DNA of 64,000 nucleotides from Elmis aenea (GCA_947652605.1 OX393580.1:20542159-20606158); one strand, 5' to 3'; counted from the stretch's first letter, positions 1 through 11,403 are shown. The notes: a model not told the origin generated them from the sequence alone. Translations and numbers: made by a program.

Positions 1-620
1 TTAGCATGTTTTATATTAATAATGTTTCCGAGTGCATTTAAACTATTACGGTATCATTTTCATGCACATCGTTCTGAACTAAGGCTTACGTTTTAGGGAC
101 AATATTAATTTTTGAAGTGCATTCGTTTTAAGAGGATTTTACAATTAAAATTTTAAGCCCTAATCGAGTTTATTATTTACAGGTCATAAATATTTTGAAA
201 TATTTGTTAACCACCCAATCAGTTTGTAGTAAGACGTATGCTGTTGTAAATGCAAGAGGCAGACAGGATGAATTCTGCAACTACCAAAGCAAATCCCAAT
301 TATTAAATGCTGACTAGGGGATTATCGCCAGACCTATCTTGTAAGTTTGAATTATATGGTTTGTTCCTAATGTAATTGTTCCTTGCACTAGATCTAGTAG
401 CGAGGACATTTACAACTGGATTTAAGTTTAAAAGAGCAAACGAAACGTACTAAGTTTTAACGTTGGCAATTGTATTTTTAACATTAATTATAGTTTAGAT
501 AATGTCTAAGGAGATACAGTAACACTTACACATTAATTATTAGTTTATAAGCTCTTTTTTACTTACAGGCGCAGTTTTACGTTTATTCGAAGTAGTGGTT
601 TCCAAATTAATACTTAAATA
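1..620. other. Unassigned AT-rich DNA
   Basis: I see no recognisable coding sequence, terminal repeat or tandem array here. A TACAGGGTG-type terminus begins at about 621 (TACAGGGTGTTTGATTGGG) but no matching right end is visible nearby, so it may be a solo end of a TA-targeting element. Confidence 0.5.
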
Positions 621-768
621 TACAGGGTGTTTGATTGGGAACGAGCATTAAAAATATATGAAGAAAGAAAAACGGTATTGATCTAAAATGTTGGTTATGA
701 TCATAATGACATATGATCTGTTTAATCACACCATTTCAAGATGGCGACACTTCCGGAAATACCGAAAG

Positions 769-2310
769 TTGACGTCTACTTTCTTATTTCAAATACAATG
801 GTCTATTTTTTATTGCATTTTTGGATTAAACACGTTATTTTAGAGGGACTTTTGATGGCATTCCCTATACCTAAAGGTGCAGTCGTTTTTTAGATTTTTG
901 ATATTTAAAAAAAAATAGATTTTTATCATGATGCGTAATATTATCTACCACCGCCATTTTTTAAGAGCAATCGCTTAAATTTAGACTATGCATAGAAGAA
1001 ACCTTGAAGTTCATCCTGAAATGTTTGCAATCGATGCATTACTTACAGGGTGTCCCAAATTTAATTTTCATTTAATAGAACTTCAGACCACTAAAACTCT
1101 TTTTTTTTCAAATACAATGCCCAAATTTTCTTTTCATTTTCTAACGCAAAATTAAATTCTGCATCAATCTTTAATAGCGTTTCCCATACATATCTGCAAT
1201 AATTTTCGAGTTATTAAGAATTATTGATAAACTTAATAGAAATTGTAACATTTTTAAATAGTAAGCCTTGGAAATAACAACAAATTAATAACTGTCAACC
1301 ACTTTTATTGCGTTTGTCTGAAGTATCCATGAAAATAGAAAATTAAGAGTATTCAAACACGAATATTTTGAACTTATTTTATATTCATGAAGAGTGTAAC
1401 GAGATTATTGAAAGAACTTGCTGTATTTTCAGTGAAAGGTATCCTCACTTGACTGCAATGACCAGACAGAAATTTCAATGAATAGAATCAATTTTTTGTT
1501 AATATTCGCCCTAAGCGTGTGACAAATAATGAATCTAATGAAGCTAACATCCTGGGATATTTTAATGTCCATCCTTAGCGGTCAATTCGATCGGCAGCGC
1601 AAGACTTGGGTTTAACATACTATGCTGTCTAAGCTACATTAACTATTCATTCGCTCTTTCAATAATCTTGTGATAGTGTCCATGAATGTAAAATATGTTC
1701 AAAATATCCGTGTTTGAATACTATTGATTTTCCATTTTCAAAGATATTTCAGACAAACGCGATATAAGTGGTTGACAGTTATTAATATTGGCATTTGTTG
1801 TCATTTTTAAGGCTTACCATTTACAAATTTTAAAATTTCTCTTAATTTTATCAACAATTCTTAATAACTTGAACATTATTGCAGATAGGTATAGGAAACG
1901 CTAATACAGATTGATGCAGAATTTAATTTTGCTTTAGAAAATGAAGAGAAAATTTGGGTATTGCATTTGAAAAAAACGAGTTTTAGTAGTCTGAAGTTGT
2001 ATTAAAAGAAAAATAAATTTTGGACACCCTGTAAATAATGCATCGGTTGCAAAAATTCCATTATGAACTCTAAGGTTTCTTCTGTGCATAGTCTCAATTT
2101 AAGCGTTTTCTCTTCAAAAATGGCGGTGGTAGATAATATTACGCATTATGATGAAAATCAAAAATTTTTCAAAAAGTACCAAAAATCTAAAAAACGACTG
2201 CACGTAGGTATAAGGAATTCTATCAAAAGTCCCTTTAAATACCGTTTAAAAGCCAAAAATACAATAAAAAATAGACCATTTTATTTGAATAAAAAAGTAG
2301 ACGTCAACAA
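769..2310. mobile_element. Long palindrome P1 (fold-back element) with a nested TA-ended core
   Basis: The arms run from about 769 inward and from about 2310 inward and are reverse complements: GTTGACGTCTAC at the left end matches GTAGACGTCAAC at the right, and the axis lies near 1537. Inside, TACAGGGTGTCC at 1044 and GGACACCCTGTA ending at 2033 give a classic TA-flanked inverted-repeat element of about 990 bp. The inverted symmetry continues outside those ends, so either the element sits at the centre of an older palindrome or the true terminal repeat is longer. The loop, about 1420-1650, is not symmetric and holds transposase-like code (separate entry). The open frame at 2063-2326 is palindrome arm sequence, not a gene. 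Confidence 0.8.
1386..1640 (+). pseudogene. Decayed helix-turn-helix (DUF4817-like) transposase N-terminus
   Basis: Plus-strand translation of the loop of P1 gives pieces in more than one frame, with stops. One piece reads EECNEIIERTCCIFSERYPH and is followed by MTRQKFQ. The other has VNIRPKRVTNNE and then RSIRSAAQDLGLTYYAV. This is the layout of the N-terminal helix-turn-helix region (DUF4817-like) of insect transposases with a Tc1/mariner-type DDE domain: a Y/F-x-E-R-Y/F-P motif, then a linker, then an S-R-x-x-A-x-x-L-G-L-S recognition helix. I see no DDE catalytic part. It is a relic that explains the origin of the fold-back rather than a working gene. Assignment rests on motif resemblance read by eye; a profile search would settle it. 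Confidence 0.55.
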
Positions 2311-3910
2311 GAAAATCTCCATATGACAGTATTTTGTTTTTTTCATTTTTTTGCGACGTTGCCAATTTATCTTAAAAAATCTTTGAATTTCCAGAAAAAC
2401 AGGGTACAATACTTGTCAAGAGCACAACCTTATGAATAATAATTGGCATATGATATTTTGTACATACAAAGTCAAAAGGTGTAGTCACAGTCTAAATACA
2501 TCAAAATTAATTTATATTATACAGGGTGTTTCTTATAGATGTGCCAACTTCCCAATTTTCAAACATCAATAACTTTATTATTTCAAATGGAACACCCTGT
2601 ATATTATTACGTCATTTTGTTGCATTTTTGTTTTTCTTCAACTTTTCTTAATACTTACCTATACCTAAAATGAATATTTTCTGAGATATTTACATTTTAC
2701 TTATTCTTATAAGCGTTGTGTAGGAATTTCCTAGTTTTCTCGGAGTAGGCCCCGACTTTGACAATAGAAACAATAATTTCTGTAGTAACAAATGTCAGAG
2801 TTAATTGCTGTCAATTGTTAAAACATAAATAAATGAGTATAACATATTTAATAGGAATTTTCCAATAAAAGAATTGATTGATGCGGTCTATGTTCAGGGT
2901 GGCGTATTTTCGATGCCCATACAGGGGGGTATCTCGGTTATTATCAGAGATAGAAAAAAACTAAGTACGTAGTCTCGATTTCTTTTTTCGAGAGGAATTT
3001 ATTGTCGTAAACAGATTTTTGATCTTTTTTAATTTTCGAAATATAGTTTTTTTTTTAATCTCTGATAATTACCGAAATACCCCCCCTGTATGGGCATCGA
3101 AAGTACGCCACCCTGAACATAGACCGTATCAATAAATTCTTTTTTGGAAAATTCATATTGCATATGTTATACTCATTTATTTATGTTTTAACAATTGACA
3201 GCAATTAACTCTGACATTTGTTACTACAGAAATTATTGTTTTTATTGTCAAAGTCGGGGCCTACTCCGAGAAAACTAGGAAATTCCTACACAACGCTTAT
3301 AAGAATAAGTAAAATGTAAATATCTCAGAAAATATTCATTTTAGGTATAGGTAAGTATTAAGAAAAGTTGAAGAAAAACAAAAATGCAACAAAATGACGT
3401 AATAATATACAGGGTGTTCAATTTAAAAAAATAAAGTTATTGATGTTTGAAAATTGGGAAGTTGGCACATCTATAAGAAACCCCCTGTATAATATAAATT
3501 AATTTTGATGTATTTAGACTATGACTACACCTTTTGACTTTGTATGTGCAAAATATCATTTGCCAATTATTATTCATAAGGTTGTGCTCTTGACAAGTAT
3601 TGTACCCTATTTTTCTGGAAATTCAAAGATTTTTTAAGATAAATTGGCAACGTCGCAAAAAAATGAAAAAAACAAAATACTGTCATATGGAGATTTTCTT
3701 GCTGAATTCGATTATGCAAAAATATACTGGGTGCAATTTTAAAAAAATACCTTTAGTGACGCCCCACTTTTATGAAACCCCCTGTATACTTGAAACTAAT
3801 TTTAAAACATGCACGTGTAGAAATACTATAAGTTTCATTGAAAACTTTTTTTTATTAAGTTGACATTAAGGGCAATAATTGACTTTATCGCACTAATGGC
3901 GCACCCTGTA
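2308..3910. mobile_element. Long palindrome P2 (fold-back element) with one extended end
   Basis: Arms 2308 to about 2990 and about 3020 to 3702 are near-perfect reverse complements: CAAGAAAATCTCC at the left end matches GGAGATTTTCTTG at 3690-3702, and the axis is near 3005. Several TA-CAGGGTG-like motifs are repeated in both arms (2521, 2594, 3408, 3482). The right side continues beyond the symmetric part to a terminus GCACCCTGTA at 3901-3910. The corresponding left extension is absent, and P1 starts exactly there. A rearranged copy of the right half lies at 53.8-54.5 kb and ends the same way, which supports 3910 as a true end. No coding sequence is seen. Confidence 0.75.
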
Positions 3911-5050
3911 TATAAAAATGAATGTATGTTTGTATGTATGTCCTTTATGCATTCCTTTACCATTCATCCAATCCTGACCAAATTTGGCACAGACAATCTA
4001 TAGGACCATGGGAAGAAGATAGGCTATATGAGAATTCCCAAAAAAGTCGTCCGGAAAAGATATTGAGGAAAACGTGCCAAAATCTTACACGCGACATTTA
4101 AATCGGGTCGTCGGGAGCGAGAATTTCGTCAAAATTTGACAATTTGACGTAACGCTTTAATCATAATTTATTTTTAAAATAATATGTAAAATAAATATTT
4201 CATGTTAGTTAAATTAAGTTACCACCTTTGAACTTGATGTTATGATTATGATCGATTTTTCCGTTTTGATAAGAAAAGTAAGTATTACAATGTGAATGTT
4301 ACTTCATTCTTATAATTTGTTATATATATTATAGGTTTTTGAAATCACACAATCATATTCAAACGATAATTTGAATAGCATAAATTTATGATGATATTAA
4401 TTATTTTATTGTATTTTCGACCACTACGAGAAGTTCAAATTAAGCATGAAATGTAAATGTTACAATTCGTTTATAAGAGAAAAAAGTAAACAATAAAATT
4501 GGTACTATACGGGACTTTTTAGATTTTGGTTAATGTTATGGTCAATTATACCGCTTTGATAATAAAAGTAAGTATTACAATGTGAATTTTACTTCATTCT
4601 TCTAAACTTTTATATAAATTTTAGGTTACTGAAATTAAAGATACATATTCAAACGATAATGTGAATAGCATAAGTTTATTAGGATATTACTTTTTTTTTT
4701 ACTAATACGAGAAGTTCAAAGTACCTACGCATGAAATGTAAATGTTATTTTTTTTAATAACGGAAAAAAGTTTTTAAAAAAACTAGACGGAACTTTTAAT
4801 TTTTTGGTCCAATGTTGTTGAAGAATGAGGATTATTATTCATTGAAATTTTGCGTCATCACGTCAAAACCAAAGTAAGTTTAAAATGTAGATTTAGATTT
4901 CTTTATTTAATTCTTTTTTTAAATTTAAATCTAGAATAAACAAACTTAAGCAGATTTGCAACTGGAAACGTAATCGATATAACAATGTACAAGAAAATAA
5001 AATTGGAGATTATGAATCGACAACAACGATAATTGGCGGTCATTTATCTT
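3911..5050 (+). mobile_element. Helentron/HINE-like element, copy A
   Basis: The first ~250 bp (TATAAAAATGAATGTATG onward, to about 4160) match copy B starting near 5060 almost base for base. This TATATATAAAAATGAATG-type head is known from insect Helentrons and their non-autonomous derivatives. After the head, copy A diverges and carries two ~290 bp tandem units (about 4250-4540 and 4540-4830) marked by AAGTAAGTATTACAATGTGA in each. No 3' hairpin is seen, so the element is truncated or its end is unrecognised. It begins right at the terminal TA of P2. Confidence 0.55.
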
Positions 5051-5055
5051 TTATC

Positions 5056-6229
5056 TACATATTATATATATATAAAAATGAATGTATGTATGTATGTTTG
5101 TCCTTTATGCATTCCTATACCATTCATGCGATCCTGACCAAATTTGGCACAGACAATCTATAAGACCATGGGAAAAAGATAGGCTAAATGAGAATTCCCA
5201 AGAAGATTGTCCGGAAAAGATATTGAGGAAAACGTGCCAAAATCTTACACGCAACATTTAAATCGGGTCGTCGGGAGTGAGAATTTCGTCAAAATTTGAC
5301 ATATTGACGTGACCTTTAAACGCTCGAACCTTCTCCGATTCGACCTTTTCGCACATGTATCGTACCGATTCGGAATCGTCTCGCCCTCCCCGACAAGTAC
5401 GTACCAAACAATCCCACTTTCGACTTAAATTCAGACCACGAACGAGAAAAAGCGCAGGCGCGCGCACGCACTACATACTAACGAACTTCGAAAGCCTTTT
5501 TCAAAGAGCGATTAAAAATACTCGGGGGCGTCTAAAAATCGCGAACTTCTTTGACGGGTCGTGTAAAGGATCGAATTTTAATATGTGCACCCTCAGGACC
5601 TCGGGAAAAATCGTTTGCAAACGTTATTAATTAAAACGTGCAAAAATGTTCGTATTTACGTCGCGCGTTCTCGCACTATACAATAACGAAAGTCGAAAGC
5701 CTTTTTTCAAAAAGCGATGAAAAATACTCAGGTGTGTCCGAAAATCGCGATTTCTTTTGTAAAATCGTATAAAGGGTCGAATTTTAATATGTGCACGCTC
5801 CGGACCTCGGCAAAAGAATTTGAGAAGCATTCGGTGCGAGCGCGGAGCGCGAGTAGTACGAATATATTAATTTATTCTACTTTAAAAAGCAATAACGAGT
5901 GTTGTAAATAAAATTTAAACCGATCTATTAATCACCTCCTAAAAAAAGTGACCCGCCTGGCTCAGCGCGAGTAGTATGACGCAATTTTCTCAATTTTGAA
6001 AAGCAATTGCGAGTATTGTAAATAAAAATTGAGCCAATCGATTGATTATCTCCGGCTTAGTTATAATCGATAGGTATATCTCGGGAACTGAGCCAATTAG
6101 GGACATGGGAATTGCACCAAACGAAAGATAATTTTTTGCGCAAAAAGAATTTCACTCGCAAAGAGAATTCTACGCGCAAGCCGGGATCTAGCGGTGAAGG
6201 AGCCCCGAAGGGGCTCCGGAATCGCTAGT
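5056..6229 (+). mobile_element. Helentron/HINE-like element, copy B, with 3' hairpin
   Basis: It has the same TATATATAAAAATGAATG head as copy A. At the 3' end there is a strong hairpin, GGAGCCCCGAAGGGGCTCC at 6199-6217, nested in CTAGCG...CGCTAG and followed by GCTAGT. A GC-rich hairpin just before a CTAGT end is the usual 3' signature of this rolling-circle group. The interior is far more GC-rich than the surroundings and contains tandem units: ~201 bp (about 5477-5677 and 5677-5880) and ~118 bp (about 5850-5968 and 5968-6060). The motif GCGAGCGCGGAGCGCGAGTA near 5837 recurs in the element at 62.0 kb. Several overlapping open frames here come from the GC-rich repeats. Confidence 0.7.
5477..6060. 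repeat. Tandem repeats inside Helentron copy B
   Basis: TCGAAAGCC...TTTAATATGTGCAC occurs from about 5489 and again from about 5691 with small differences (period about 201 bp). A second pair, GCGAGTAGTACG...TTGTAAATAAA at about 5850 and 5968, has a period near 118 bp. Confidence 0.75.
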
Positions 6230-6972
6230 TGGTTATAAAATCTCTTATTTCATTGCAAATTATAAGTATTAAAATAAATTAGCCCTCTTGCTTATTTATT
6301 AAGAAAAAGTTGGATGTTTATCGAAGCGAACAATTCTTTTTAACCACTAAACATTGGTTAATGAGCTGGAAGCAAAACAAATTAAAAACATTCCCTTTCG
6401 AAACTTCACAAAGGCACCATAAGGCGGATTTTTTTTTTAATAGACCTATTGCTTTCAAATTAAATTTCTTTCTTAAGATTTTTTAATTAGTACGACTGAG
6501 TGATAACGGATTGTGTTCTGTTACTTTGACATGCCCATTTTCCTTCATTTAATTATTTTCATTGATAAGTTCGCAGACGTCTTTGAAATTAAAAGCCAAC
6601 GGACGTCAAAGGATTTTAACTTGTTTATGGGAGCGTTTTGACAAATTTCTTGTTGTAAATTGCCTAAAAGTATGACGGAATGAGCCGAAATTTCTTTGAC
6701 TTGGGTATTGATCAAGCGTAATCTTGAAAAGGGAAAACAGAATAGTCTGTTGTGAACATTTGGTGACGGTTTTTTTAGGGTTCATGTGATGTCTGTAAAT
6801 AAAATAAGGGTAGAAAAAGTCCAGCCAATGCTCAAAATCGGTTGAAGAATTTAAACAATTAATTTTTATTGTAGTTGTTTTTTAGTTAAGAGTTGAGAGA
6901 CTTTCTAAGCAAAGCAAAGAGTTTCATGAAAATTAACACTTTAGTTAAACATTTTCCAACCTACCTATAACA
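6230..6972. other. Unassigned AT-rich DNA
   Basis: No coding sequence, terminal repeat or tandem array is recognisable in this stretch. Confidence 0.4.
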
Positions 6973-7454
6973 TACGGGGTGTCTCAAATAAAAAAATTTA
7001 ACATAGTGATTTTGCTTATCATCAAAGATCGAAGTTGGTTAGGTTGAAACAAAGTTTTATAATGTGCCCTTCAATTTAAATCCCAAAAAAATAATATCAT
7101 GGCTCTTTTAGTCCAGAAGTTGTTTTGAAAAACCTTATTTTTTCTTTTTTTTTGGGTTAAATTTTATCAATTTTAGAGATATATTTTAATTTCATACACT
7201 TTTTGTAGGCAATTGTTTATTTTCTATTCTATACGCTAACCTAATTACATTTTAAATCACACGGTTTGATATTTAATATGGATCCTATCGTAAATTTTTG
7301 TTTTACAATGTTGCACTGAAAATTATAAATACTAAGATACAAGATTACATGTAGAATTTGAAAATAATTGTAAAAATCTTAAAATCACAATTGCTTAAAA
7401 CTTAACATTTCCAGGACAACATTTCTAATTCCCTCGCATTTTAGACACCCTTTA
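6973..7454. mobile_element. TA-ended MITE of the TACAGGGTGTC type, decayed
   Basis: The left end TACGGGGTGTCTCAAAT and the right end ATTTTAGACACCCTTTA form terminal inverted repeats of about 18 bp with TA at both edges. About 480 bp, AT-rich, no coding sequence. It belongs by its ends to the same TA-targeting group as the fold-backs, but the arms are short. Confidence 0.6.
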
Positions 7455-7757
7455 CATATAAAAAAAAATCTGATTGTATTCTGAAATTTAAAGTTTTGGA
7501 TAAGAGTTTTAAAAGTGTCCTTGCAAAAAATATTTTTTTGGGACAATACAAAATTTTTCCAATATTATCCAATTTTTTACTTAAAATTTTTATTACAACT
7601 TGATTGAGCTTTAAATATATAAACTTACAAAAATTAACCAGGGTTTAGTTAAATTTTGGACAAAGAAGTTCCCAGGCTATACACTTGACAACTTTAAAAA
7701 AAAATGTATGATACTTTTAATCGTTTCCCAAATAAACTGATAGTTTGGATGGGTTAT

Positions 7758-8004
7758 CTAACAGGGGAAGGTCATGATACGTTGTCCCTAGAATTTGATT
7801 AAGGCTGTGTTTATTGCATCAAGAACATCAAAACTAAATTTTTTGCAGAGTTATAAGTGCCAATTTCTCAGTTTTTTTCCCCTATTTTTCCAAAGAAAAT
7901 GGCCAGTGGCACGTATAACTCTGCAAAACATTTAGTTTTGATGTTCTTCATGCAATAAACAGCCTTAATCAAATCTAGCGACAACGTATCGTAACCCCCT
8001 TAGT
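7758..8004. mobile_element. Short hairpin MITE
   Basis: The arms are nearly perfect reverse complements. ATACGTTGTC with TTGATTAAGGCTGT and AACATCAAAACTAAAT on the left are mirrored by ATTTAGTTTTGATGTT, ACAGCCTTAATCAA and GACAACGTAT on the right. The loop lies near 7870-7905. The whole is about 245 bp with no coding potential and would fold into a stable hairpin. The superfamily is unknown because the target duplication is not clear. Confidence 0.7.
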
Positions 8005-8129
8005 AAGTGTAAATGAACATATTTGTAAACAATAAAGTCCATTGTTTTTTAAATTCCTAAAAAAAGTGTATTCTTGGCAAATTCTTAAAAACTTTAATGA
8101 GTTATAAATAGTTATTTATATATCAAGGC

Positions 8130-9000
8130 CAAAACGTGTAACTTTTTCGGCCGCGTCTGGTTTGCTGGCTGAGACATAGTCGAATGACTTGTTTGTTAAA
8201 ATCCTATACAATGTTTAGATACTCATACAACATAACAACTACAAAGTTATTTAAAAACCACCTAGAGTATTTTTTATCTCATCAAAATTTGAAGAAATGT
8301 GCATATGGCTTAACTGTTTATTAAAATTTTAAACAATGTCTACATAACAACTACTAAGTTGTTCAAGAATCAACTAAAATAGTTATTTAAATATTTAAAT
8401 ATAACGTGTAACTTTTTCGGCCGCGTCAGGTTTGCAAAAAGGCAAGGACGAAAAAGTACGTTTTGGCCGAGGTGCATATTACATTTTTTGTGCGATCGAA
8501 TTAAAAACAGTTTAAATTTTTAATATTTTTCAAAAATATATGTTAGAACTACGTGACAGATGACGGCGTATGCTGTTAGCGGTAGAAATGTACTTGCATA
8601 ATTCTGTACATAATTTAAATAATCTTTTTTTTGTGCGATTGTAATGTTTTATTCACAAATTTTAACATAGATTAATTATTAATTACATAACGTAGAACTT
8701 ACGCAAATTAGCACTAATTTTTTATTCAGTATTCAGTAACAGTATCAACACGAAAATATTAGGTTATAAACTACCTGACAGTTAACAACCTAAAGACCTC
8801 TACGTCACTACCCTTAGCGGGGAAGCCATAATCTCAGAGAACTTATATTCAGACACGCACATGCAAATGATCTTTTTCGGACGCTGTAGTGGCCGAAAAC
8901 ACTTTTTCGGACGTTGCTAGGGATAGGGCCGGAAATGCAGTACTTTATAGTTGCTAACGCGTCCGTCAAACAACTATTTCTAGTACGATCGCACAAAAAG
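8130..9000. repeat. Unclassified composite repeat with CTTTTTCGG motifs
   Basis: AACTTTTTCGGCCGCGTC occurs at about 8139 and again at about 8407, each followed by a TGGTTTGC/AGGTTTGC tail. CTTTTTCGGACG is seen twice near 8870-8920, and an inverse form lies near 8450. TTTTTGTGCGATCG at 8485-8498 is mirrored by CGATCGCACAAAAA at 8987-8999, which could be 14 bp terminal repeats of a ~515 bp element. A third copy, TTTTTGTGCGATTG, lies near 8628. No coding sequence is convincing, and boundaries are uncertain. Confidence 0.4.
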
Positions 9001-9050
9001 TATTTTTAAACATTTTACAAATAAAATGGTACTCGTTATGTGTTGTCTAA

Positions 9051-9744
9051 GGCCAGGCGCGCACATGCGATTTTCTGTCGCCGCGACTATAAAATCGTAG
9101 TCGCAAGATAATTGTATGGATCGCGCACTTGCGACTTTTAAACGCAACAACACATTAGAATCAAGATGGATTTGTGTGTGTGATTGCTTTGTTTCGTCGA
9201 AGATTCAGAAAACAACGTAAAAAGCAACATTGGGTACATCCAATATTAAGTCAAAGATTGCTAAAAGGACAATTCTATAAAATTAATAGTGATTTGAGGG
9301 ATCATCCTCATAAATTTTTCAGCTATTATAGAATGAGTATAAAAAGTTTTGACGAATTGTTAAAAATAATATTACAAAGAGCTGGTCTTTTTTCCACCTC
9401 CGATATTATAGTTTCTGTGTCTAAAACACTGGACACTAATTCTTCAGTAGGATAATTCACCTCAGACATTTTAAAAGCAAAATTTTAATAACACAGTCAA
9501 ATATACAGCATCAAATGAACCACAACTACGGCAGAATAGTCGCAAGTGCGCGCAGGTTCATGCCTGCTTGTGTGATTCATTTCAAATTGCGACAATCGCG
9601 TCGCTGCGAAAATGGAACGTGTTGCATCTTTTTAATCGCTGCGATTATTTAGTCGCATGTGAGCGCAACTGCACTTAAAACCATGAGTTCTATTTGTGCG
9701 ACTAAATAATCGCGCGACCGAAAATCGCATGTGCGCGCCTAGCC
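9051..9744 (+). mobile_element. PIF/Harbinger deletion derivative with TAA target duplication
   Basis: The ends GGCCAGGCGCGCACATGCGA and its mirror, with TCGCATGTGCGCGCCTAGCC on the right, are terminal inverted repeats flanked by TAA at 9048-9050 and 9745-9747. A 3 bp TWA duplication is the rule for PIF/Harbinger. The subterminal region is rich in TCGC/GCGA blocks on both sides (near 9100-9130 and 9540-9720). The element is only ~694 bp and keeps just the N-terminal part of the transposase (separate entry), so it cannot move on its own. Confidence 0.85.
9183..9455 (+). pseudogene. PIF/Harbinger transposase, N-terminal remnant
   Basis: The frame encodes RRRFRKQRKKQHWVHPIL, then a spacer, then HKFFSYYRMSIKSFDELL. 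A basic run, the WVHP motif, an FF-x-Y-x-R/YRMS motif and FDELL in this order are the hallmark of the N-terminus of insect Harbinger (HARBI1-like) transposases. The homology stops after FDELLKIILQ; the frame closes after an unrelated tail ending SSVG, and the whole DDE catalytic domain is missing. The frame has no ATG at its beginning: the only nearby ATG, at 9166, is in another frame and closes after five codons. It is a relic inside a non-autonomous element. Confidence 0.75.
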
Positions 9745-9749
9745 TAAGA

Positions 9750-10905
9750 GCTAATGAACATATTTACAAACAATAAAACATAATAAATGGTTTCCCTCAG
9801 TACTTTTCTGGCTAAAAAGCAAACTTGATTAGTAGCAGTTACATTAGAAGTAGCAGTCTTGTGTTGGACATCTTACATATTGATAATCAATCACAATTAT
9901 TTGCACAAGAATCAAACGCTAACAAAACTAATAAACGTTTTTCTTCGGTGGAATAGAGCAATATTATTCTTTCACGAAATTTGAGCCCACAAACTAATCA
10001 ATCAATATTGCCTCGCTATGTAAACTTCCCTGTTTGAATACAGGTACAAAAACAGTTTGAGAACTTCTGTACAAACAAACCCTTTTTTGACGTGGGTTCG
10101 CCTTAATTAACTGCTCCAAACTTTATTGTCTTATACAATCTCTTTGTTACATTATGACCTGGAGTTATCGCCCTTATTTTATGGTAATCATTCAATATAC
10201 TCGTCAAGAATTTCAGCGAGATTACCAATTTTAATTTACCAGAACAATAACTGTAACAATTTCCACGTCCCATATCAAAAATATCACGTGATAAACTGAC
10301 CTTCTAGTTGTTAAATGGTAAGTTAGGATTATACCAGTGGGTGCCTCATTTCAAATATTATTGCAGCGGCTGTATAATTTTTATGAAGTATGAGCGAGCG
10401 TTCAACAGTTACTGGCGAATAAAATTCCAATAAATTTATCCCTGACCTACTTATTTGATAAGTAATACATACCAGGGGAGTTATTGAGTAATCTAGCAAT
10501 TATTTAGCTCCATAAATTGCGAATAATAAGGAAATTCGCATGAAATTACTTAATACACTTCGACATTAAGAGGATGTAAAAAAAGGAATGCTTTTGTAAA
10601 TTAATCGGCAATATAATGATAATAAAAAAATGATGAGTTTTCAAAGTAAATAACGGAATACTCAAATAATATTGCAGAATTTTCCTTTTTCAAATCTTTA
10701 TTTTTCAATATTAAAAAAGGGAAATTTAATCTCGTGGAAATGCTTTGGAAAACAATTCTTAAGTAAATTGCGCCGGAAATATTGCCTATTGGCTTCTTTC
10801 TTATAGATCGGGGAGAAATAAAGTCTCTTCGGGAATTTGCTAATTCTGGTAAATTTACTTTGTAAATTTTCACAATAATTTTTAGTTTTAGGGTCAAAAG
10901 ATCTA
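9750..10905. other. Unassigned AT-rich DNA
   Basis: No repeat ends or credible coding sequence were found. The minus-strand open frame at 10601-10918 has low complexity (Lys/Asn/Ile/Phe-rich) and no recognisable motif. Confidence 0.4.
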
Positions 10906-10910
10906 CAGCC

Positions 10911-11395
10911 TTATTCAAAAAGTCTGCAACAATTGGAAAAGTTTTGTATTATCGATTTCTCTGAAATTGTATTCTTTATAAAAGTTGATGCATAACCTAA
11001 AACTAATATTAAGATCGAAAAAAAAATTATGCGACACTAGATTTTTACGATTTTAAAAATATTCGCAAAAGTAAAGTGCCCCTTTTTTTAAACTTACCTA
11101 CCTACAAAAAAAATCGTGGGAAAAAATTGTTTAGAAATGAAAAATATGACAATACAAAATTTGACGTTCAAATTTCATTTTTGAACTTTATAGTAGTGTC
11201 AACATTCAAAAAGTTTGCAACTAATTAAAAAGTGTTTTATTATCGATTTCTCGGAAAATTTTATACTTGAGAAAAGATGGTGCATGGTCTAAAACAAATT
11301 TTAAGTTACAAAAAAGCTTGATAAAACTTCAGACGAGCCTAGCTTTTAGTGATTTTAGAAATATTCGCAAGATTAAAGTGTCGTTATTTGTCGTA
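10911..11395 (+). repeat. Two tandem copies of a ~294 bp repeat
   Basis: Copy 1 starts near 10915 (AAAGTCTGCAACAATT) and copy 2 near 11208 (AAAAGTTTGCAACTAATT). Both continue with TTATCGATTTCTC, a CCTAAAAC/TCTAAAAC block and an AAAATATTCGCAA/GAAATATTCGCAA block in the same order. A third copy lies inverted at 11868-12385. Confidence 0.7.
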
Positions 11396-11403
11396 CTTTT
11401 GAA

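Noticed and set aside
2063..2326. 87-residue open frame
   Set aside because: It is arm sequence of palindrome P1; no motif, and the same bases exist inverted in the other arm.
5258..5911. Overlapping open frames on both strands
   Set aside because: They lie in GC-rich tandem repeats of the Helentron-like element; the frames repeat with the units and show no protein motif.
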